Part shown: in pieces, positions 60,643 to 64,000 of the stretch
How the letters are laid out: each line of letters begins with the position of its first letter
Position numbering within the stretch: the stretch's first letter is position 1
DNA from: Nitrososphaerales archaeon
Lineage (GTDB): Archaea > Thermoproteota > Nitrososphaeria > Nitrososphaerales > CADDZS01
Length of the DNA stretch: 64,000 bases
Direction of reading: 5' to 3'
Assembly: GCA_030041355.1 (NCBI GenBank)
Contig: JASHNZ010000011.1
Span: 33,165-97,164, forward strand
The notes under the pieces: model-generated
Databases searched by the model: none
The model's input: the letters and a program-made list of their open reading frames with translations, nothing else
What the model was told of the DNA's origin: nothing
Translations under genes and position numbers: made by a program

Positions 60643-61695
60643 CTATATTTTCTTCTTTGATCTGGAAACTTCCGTTCCAATCTTGGCAAGCGTTGCAAGA
60701 TAAGCGCTAAGCTGGATATCCGGATTTGTGCCTTGCAACAAGCGGTAATCCGCCTCCGCTGTGGCTTGTATTGCTTCTATCGACGAAGCAAAATCAGATC
60801 TCGTGAGCGCTTCATTTGCAAATTTGATGAAATCATGCTCTGACATTCCGCCCACCTGAAGAAGTTCGATCATCTTATTCCGGGCATCCTGAAACTCCCC
60901 TTGAAATGCTAAGTCTAAGATGTCCGCAACCTTGGACTTTCCGGAGAGTCCTGTGACTTTGTTAACGCTTTCAGAACTGATATCTCCCAAAGTCGAAGCT
61001 GCTTGCAACATGTTGAGGGCATGGCGCATATCTCCCTCAGTCGCTTCGTAGATTTTTTCAAGGGCTTCTTTTTCGAATTTGACCCCTTCCCGCTTGCAGA
61101 TCTCCTTAAGGTATTGGACGACATCTGCTTCAGCCAACCTAGAAAACCTGAATACGGAGCAGCGGCTCTGAATGGGTTCAATAATATTAGAGCTATAGTT
61201 GGCAGTGAGAATGAACCGAGTCGTTTTGGAACTTTCCTCCATTATTCGACGTAAAGCGGTTTGCGCGTCAGATGTCATGGAATCCGATTCATCCAAAAGT
61301 ACAATTCTGAAGGGGATTCCCTCTCTTCGATCTCCGTAGCTCGCAAAATTCTTTATTCGTTCTCTCACTGTCTCGATACCGCGCTCGTTAGAAGCATTTA
61401 GCTCTAAAGTATAATCGGGCCAAGCTTCTCCCATTATTTCATAAGCAATGCATAGAGCTATCGAAGTTTTTCCTGTTCCCGGTGGCCCCGCGAAGAGAAG
61501 ATGTGGCATCTCCCTTGGGCGCTTCATTAGAGCCTGCACTCCGGATACCACTTGCTCCTGATCGAAAACATCAGCTAGTCTCTTCGGGCGATATTTTTCG
61601 ACCCACATCAGCTGATCAGAGTCAACACTCAGTTTAACGGTCTCTTTCTTGTCAGACCCTTCGCTCTTTCGCGTACTCAAAACTCGATCGGCCAA
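60643..61695 (-). CDS. rfcS: Replication factor C small subunit
   Basis: Clamp loader subunit that loads PCNA. 350 residues: WVEKYRPKRLADVF (RFC box II), Walker [15 protein letters not shown], Walker B VLLDESDSMTSDAQ with the DExx variant, SRC motif IQSRCSVFRF, and helical collar with AFQGEFQDARNKMIELL. N-terminal 25 residues are a charged extension from the TTG start. Co-transcribed with hisS; divergent from GINS-mcm. Confidence 0.95.
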   Translation of the reverse strand: MADRVLSTRKSEGSDKKETVKLSVDSDQLMWVEKYRPKRLADVFDQEQVVSGVQALMKRPREMPHLLFAGPPGTGKTSIALCIAYEIMGEAWPDYTLELNASNERGIETVRERIKNFASYGDRREGIPFRIVLLDESDSMTSDAQTALRRIMEESSKTTRFILTANYSSNIIEPIQSRCSVFRFSRLAEADVVQYLKEICKREGVKFEKEALEKIYEATEGDMRHALNMLQAASTLGDISSESVNKVTGLSGKSKVADILDLAFQGEFQDARNKMIELLQVGGMSEHDFIKFANEALTRSDFASSIEAIQATAEADYRLLQGTNPDIQLSAYLATLAKIGTEVSRSKKKI

Positions 61696-61820
61696 ATCGT
61701 TTAGTCCGCTTTAATGAGTTTGTGCCGAGGTAAGGAAAATTCCGGGTATCACTTTGCTATCTTTGAGACGGATTTGTCAAACCCTGATTTGACAGCAAAA
61801 GTACATTATACTTTACTCCC

Positions 61821-61831
61821 AAATTTATATC
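61821..61831 (+). promoter_or_regulatory. TATA box for GINS-mcm
   Basis: AAATTTATATC centred at 61827; expected start near 61853, 14 nt before the GTG at 61867. Confidence 0.5.
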
Positions 61832-61866
61832 ATCGAAAACAAAGGCATTAAGGGATAGCGATTAAA

Positions 61867-62424
61867 GTGGCCGGCTCTGATTCCGTGTTACAGTCAATTA
61901 AGCATAGAGAATTTGCTTATCTTCTTTCCGGTGCCCGATTGAAAATTCTCCAGAACATATCAAAACAAGACATAGGTAGCATACACCTGGAAAATATGAA
62001 CCAGGGAGACATCGTTGAGCTTCCGCGATGGGTCGCGGAAATTCTAACGGGGCTTGGCATGGCTGAGAGTCAAGAAGAGAGTTTTGCCTCCGAGGTCTTC
62101 AAGGCGGTTAATAGAGAACAGATGGCAGGCGAAAATCAAATCGCGGGTCTTCGTTCCGATTTCTATCTCAAAACTCGACGATATCTGGCGTTCTCGAGCG
62201 GAATGGCTAACTTGAAACCATCAATGTCCGGCGACCTCGAAAGAACCAAGACCTTGCTTTACGACTTGGTTGCATTGAGACTAAGAAAAATACTATTGAT
62301 TTCCTCGGCCCGTTTTCCCCCAAACGATATCAGGGACAAGTTAACGCCAGAAGAGTACGAGATATTTGACACGATTTACAACCTTTTGCAATCGTGGCGC
62401 AGAGCGGTAACAGAAGGTAGCTGA
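61867..62424 (+). CDS. GINS complex subunit, Gins23-like
   Basis: Part of the archaeal CMG-like replicative helicase. 185 residues. The small beta domain comes first (GSIHLENMNQGDIVELPRW), followed by the helical domain (LRSDFYLKTRRYLAFSSG, LYDLVALRLRKILLI, LTPEEYEIFDTIYNLL). This B-then-A order is that of Gins23 and eukaryal Psf2/Psf3 rather than Gins51. GTG start. mcm starts 1 nt after its stop, so they are translationally linked. Confidence 0.88.
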   Translation: MAGSDSVLQSIKHREFAYLLSGARLKILQNISKQDIGSIHLENMNQGDIVELPRWVAEILTGLGMAESQEESFASEVFKAVNREQMAGENQIAGLRSDFYLKTRRYLAFSSGMANLKPSMSGDLERTKTLLYDLVALRLRKILLISSARFPPNDIRDKLTPEEYEIFDTIYNLLQSWRRAVTEGS

Positions 62425-62425
62425 T

Positions 62426-64000
62426 TTGCAAATAGAAGAGTACACATCTGCCAAGATCAAAGATATTTTTGTCGATTTCTTAAAGACCTTCAAAGACACG
62501 AAAAATGATCTAAAATATAGGACGCTAATTTCTCAGCTTCCCTCAAGAAACGGTATCTCTGTAATTGTGGATTATCAGGATCTCAACTCGTACGATACCC
62601 GTATTGCTACCTTTCTGCTTAAAGAGCCAGAACTATATCTCAAAGCTTTTGATGAAGCTGCGGTCGAAGCTCTAAAAATCGAAAATCCGGTGTACGCTGA
62701 CCAGGCCCGAAAAGAGATCCACGTAAGGGTAAAGGAGCTTACTGACCCTGTTTCTCTTAGAGAGGTTGCAAAACTACAGCTTAACACCCTCATAATGGTC
62801 AGAGGCATGGTGGTTAGAAGTTCTGAACTAAGACCGATGGCAGTTGTAGCCGCCTTTAGATGCGCCAATCAACACATCACATATGTTGAACAGTCTGGGG
62901 TCGCCTTGAAGAGACCCATCAAATGCGAAACTGAGGGATGCGGCGAAAACAAGAACTTTGAGCTTGATGATCTCAAAACAGAATTCATCGATTTTCAGAT
63001 CATAAGAATACAAGAACTGCCTGAAGAACTACCGCCTGGGCAGCTGCCGCAGACATTTGATGTGCATTTGGTTGGAGATATAGTAAATACTGCGAGGCCC
63101 GGAGATAGAATTGTACTTATTGGAATCGTGAAGGCGGAAGAAGAGTTTTCATCTGGAGCAGGAAAACTGAGGCTTTTCACTTATCGTATTGAAGGAAATT
63201 TCATTGAACAGCTCGGGAAAAGTCCCGAGGAGACGGAGATCACACGCGAGGAAGAAGAAGAAATTAAAGCCCTTGCAGCCATGCCGGGAGCGTATGATCG
63301 CCTAATCGCTTCTGTCGCACCCGCCATATTTGGTCATGAAGTTCACAAAGAAGCCGCACTTCTTCTTATGGTTGGGTCCAAACAAAAAACTCTCCCAGAT
63401 GGATCTACGTTGAGGGGCGACATTAACTGTTTACTGGTGGGGGACCCTGGCACAGCCAAGAGTGAACTACTAAAATACGTGACACGTGTTGCGCCTAGAG
63501 CACTTTACACAAGTGGTAGAGGGACTACCGCTGCTGGCCTGACTGCGGCCGTAGTGCGAGAGAAAAATGGAATGTTGATGTTGGAAGCTGGAGCCACTGT
63601 CCTGGCTGATCTCGGCATAGCTGCAATCGACGAATTTGATAAAATGCGAAAGGAAGATCGTGATGCTTTACACGAGGTGATGGAACAGCAAACGGCGAGT
63701 GTTGCGAAGGGAGGTTTTATCGCAACTCTAAACGCAAGAACGAGCATATTGGCGGCAGCAAATCCAGTCTTTGGAAAGTACGATCCGTACAAGAACATAC
63801 TTGACAACGTTAACTTACCGATCCCTCTCTTGACGAGATTTGATTTAGTGTTTATTGTAAAGGATGAGCCTGATGCAGCTCGGGACGAGGTTCTCGCAAA
63901 GCATGTATTAGACATGCATGCAAAATTAACTTTCCCAAGAGTTCCCCCCATCGACTTTGAAACGTTGAGGAAGTACATCATCTACGCAAAGAAGCTCGAT
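62426..64000 (+). CDS. mcm: MCM replicative helicase, 3' end beyond the window
   Basis: The first 525 codons of an AAA+ helicase normally near 650-700 residues. N-terminal domain A, a zinc site with FRCANQH and CETEGC, OB fold (LRPMAVVAA, VDHLVGDIV-type strands), then Walker A VGDPGTAKSELL at about residue 335, GRGTTAAGLTA, Walker B AAIDEFDKMRKEDRD and the sensor 1 AAANPVFGKYDPYK. LTRFDLVFIVKDE is the arginine-finger region. TTG start. No stop before 64000. Confidence 0.96.
   Translation, partial: MQIEEYTSAKIKDIFVDFLKTFKDTKNDLKYRTLISQLPSRNGISVIVDYQDLNSYDTRIATFLLKEPELYLKAFDEAAVEALKIENPVYADQARKEIHVRVKELTDPVSLREVAKLQLNTLIMVRGMVVRSSELRPMAVVAAFRCANQHITYVEQSGVALKRPIKCETEGCGENKNFELDDLKTEFIDFQIIRIQELPEELPPGQLPQTFDVHLVGDIVNTARPGDRIVLIGIVKAEEEFSSGAGKLRLFTYRIEGNFIEQLGKSPEETEITREEEEEIKALAAMPGAYDRLIASVAPAIFGHEVHKEAALLLMVGSKQKTLPDGSTLRGDINCLLVGDPGTAKSELLKYVTRVAPRALYTSGRGTTAAGLTAAVVREKNGMLMLEAGATVLADLGIAAIDEFDKMRKEDRDALHEVMEQQTASVAKGGFIATLNARTSILAAANPVFGKYDPYKNILDNVNLPIPLLTRFDLVFIVKDEPDAARDEVLAKHVLDMHAKLTFPRVPPIDFETLRKYIIYAKKLD

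Noticed and set aside
63505..63981. 158-codon minus-strand frame inside mcm
   Set aside because: Shadow of the strongly conserved mcm AAA+ region.
1..64000. CRISPR arrays, insertion sequences and rRNA genes
   Set aside because: No regularly spaced repeats, transposase or ribosomal RNA sequence were seen on either strand.

Overview
The window is chromosomal DNA of an archaeon. Evidence: a TATA-binding protein gene, Rpo12, an MCM helicase start, a GINS subunit, RFC small subunit, Cdc48, ABCE1, the HerA/NurA pair, the archaea-specific GatD/GatE amidotransferase, an archaeal ATP-dependent DNA ligase, TATA boxes about 25-40 nt upstream of many starts, and two tRNA genes with introns at non-canonical positions. 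A b6-type cytochrome b, a Rieske protein, a blue-copper protein and a seven-iron zinc ferredoxin point to an aerobic or microaerobic organism. Gene content and tRNA intron style fit the TACK side, most likely a Nitrososphaeria (Thaumarchaeota)-like lineage; this is an inference, and a Thermoplasmata-like lineage is not excluded. TTG is used unusually often as a start codon and many genes look leaderless.

Layout. 1-8.6 kb: two paralogous four-helix membrane proteins, a CPA2 antiporter, MsrA, a GNAT protein downstream of cysS, and a pterin/deazapurine pair (MptA plus a PTPS/QueD-family protein). 8.6-9.9 kb: decayed DNA with a multiply frameshifted surface-protein pseudogene. 9.9-22 kb: a surface-glycan island with two GT2 glycosyltransferases, a nucleotide-sugar epimerase, RmlC, RmlD and RmlA homologues, a flippase, a GT-B transferase, a polysaccharide deacetylase, an ATP-grasp enzyme, a HAD phosphatase and a membrane protein. 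22-27 kb: the electron-transfer cluster (cytochrome b and Rieske divergent from a cupredoxin, followed by a Vgb-like propeller). 27-34 kb: DUF99, small membrane proteins, a GT-C-like transferase, a winged helix, an Mrr-like nuclease, TBP, a NAPRTase and Rpo12.

34-47 kb: the mevalonate entry operon (HMG-CoA synthase, thiolase homologue, DUF35), GlyRS, DUF92, an XRE regulator, herA-nurA divergent from a winged-helix gene across a palindromic operator-like region, and gatD-gatE. 47-57 kb: Cdc48, ABCE1, Trm5-like methyltransferase, DNA ligase, RimI-like acetyltransferase, site-2 protease and a LarA-like protein. 57.4-58.7 kb: a gene-poor stretch with two short ORFs, then divergent intron-containing tRNA-Ala(GGC) and tRNA-Gly(GCC). 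58.9-64 kb: ferredoxin, hisS, rfcS and, divergently, GINS-mcm, cut by the window end.

The points most worth a second look are the tRNA-Gly gene with a D-loop intron plus a canonical intron, the tRNA-Ala intron inside the anticodon stem, a thiolase homologue in the mevalonate operon that lacks its nucleophilic cysteine, the paired TTGCGCAA palindromes between nurA and the winged-helix gene, several very short unlisted genes, and a CysRS with aspartate at a zinc-ligand position.
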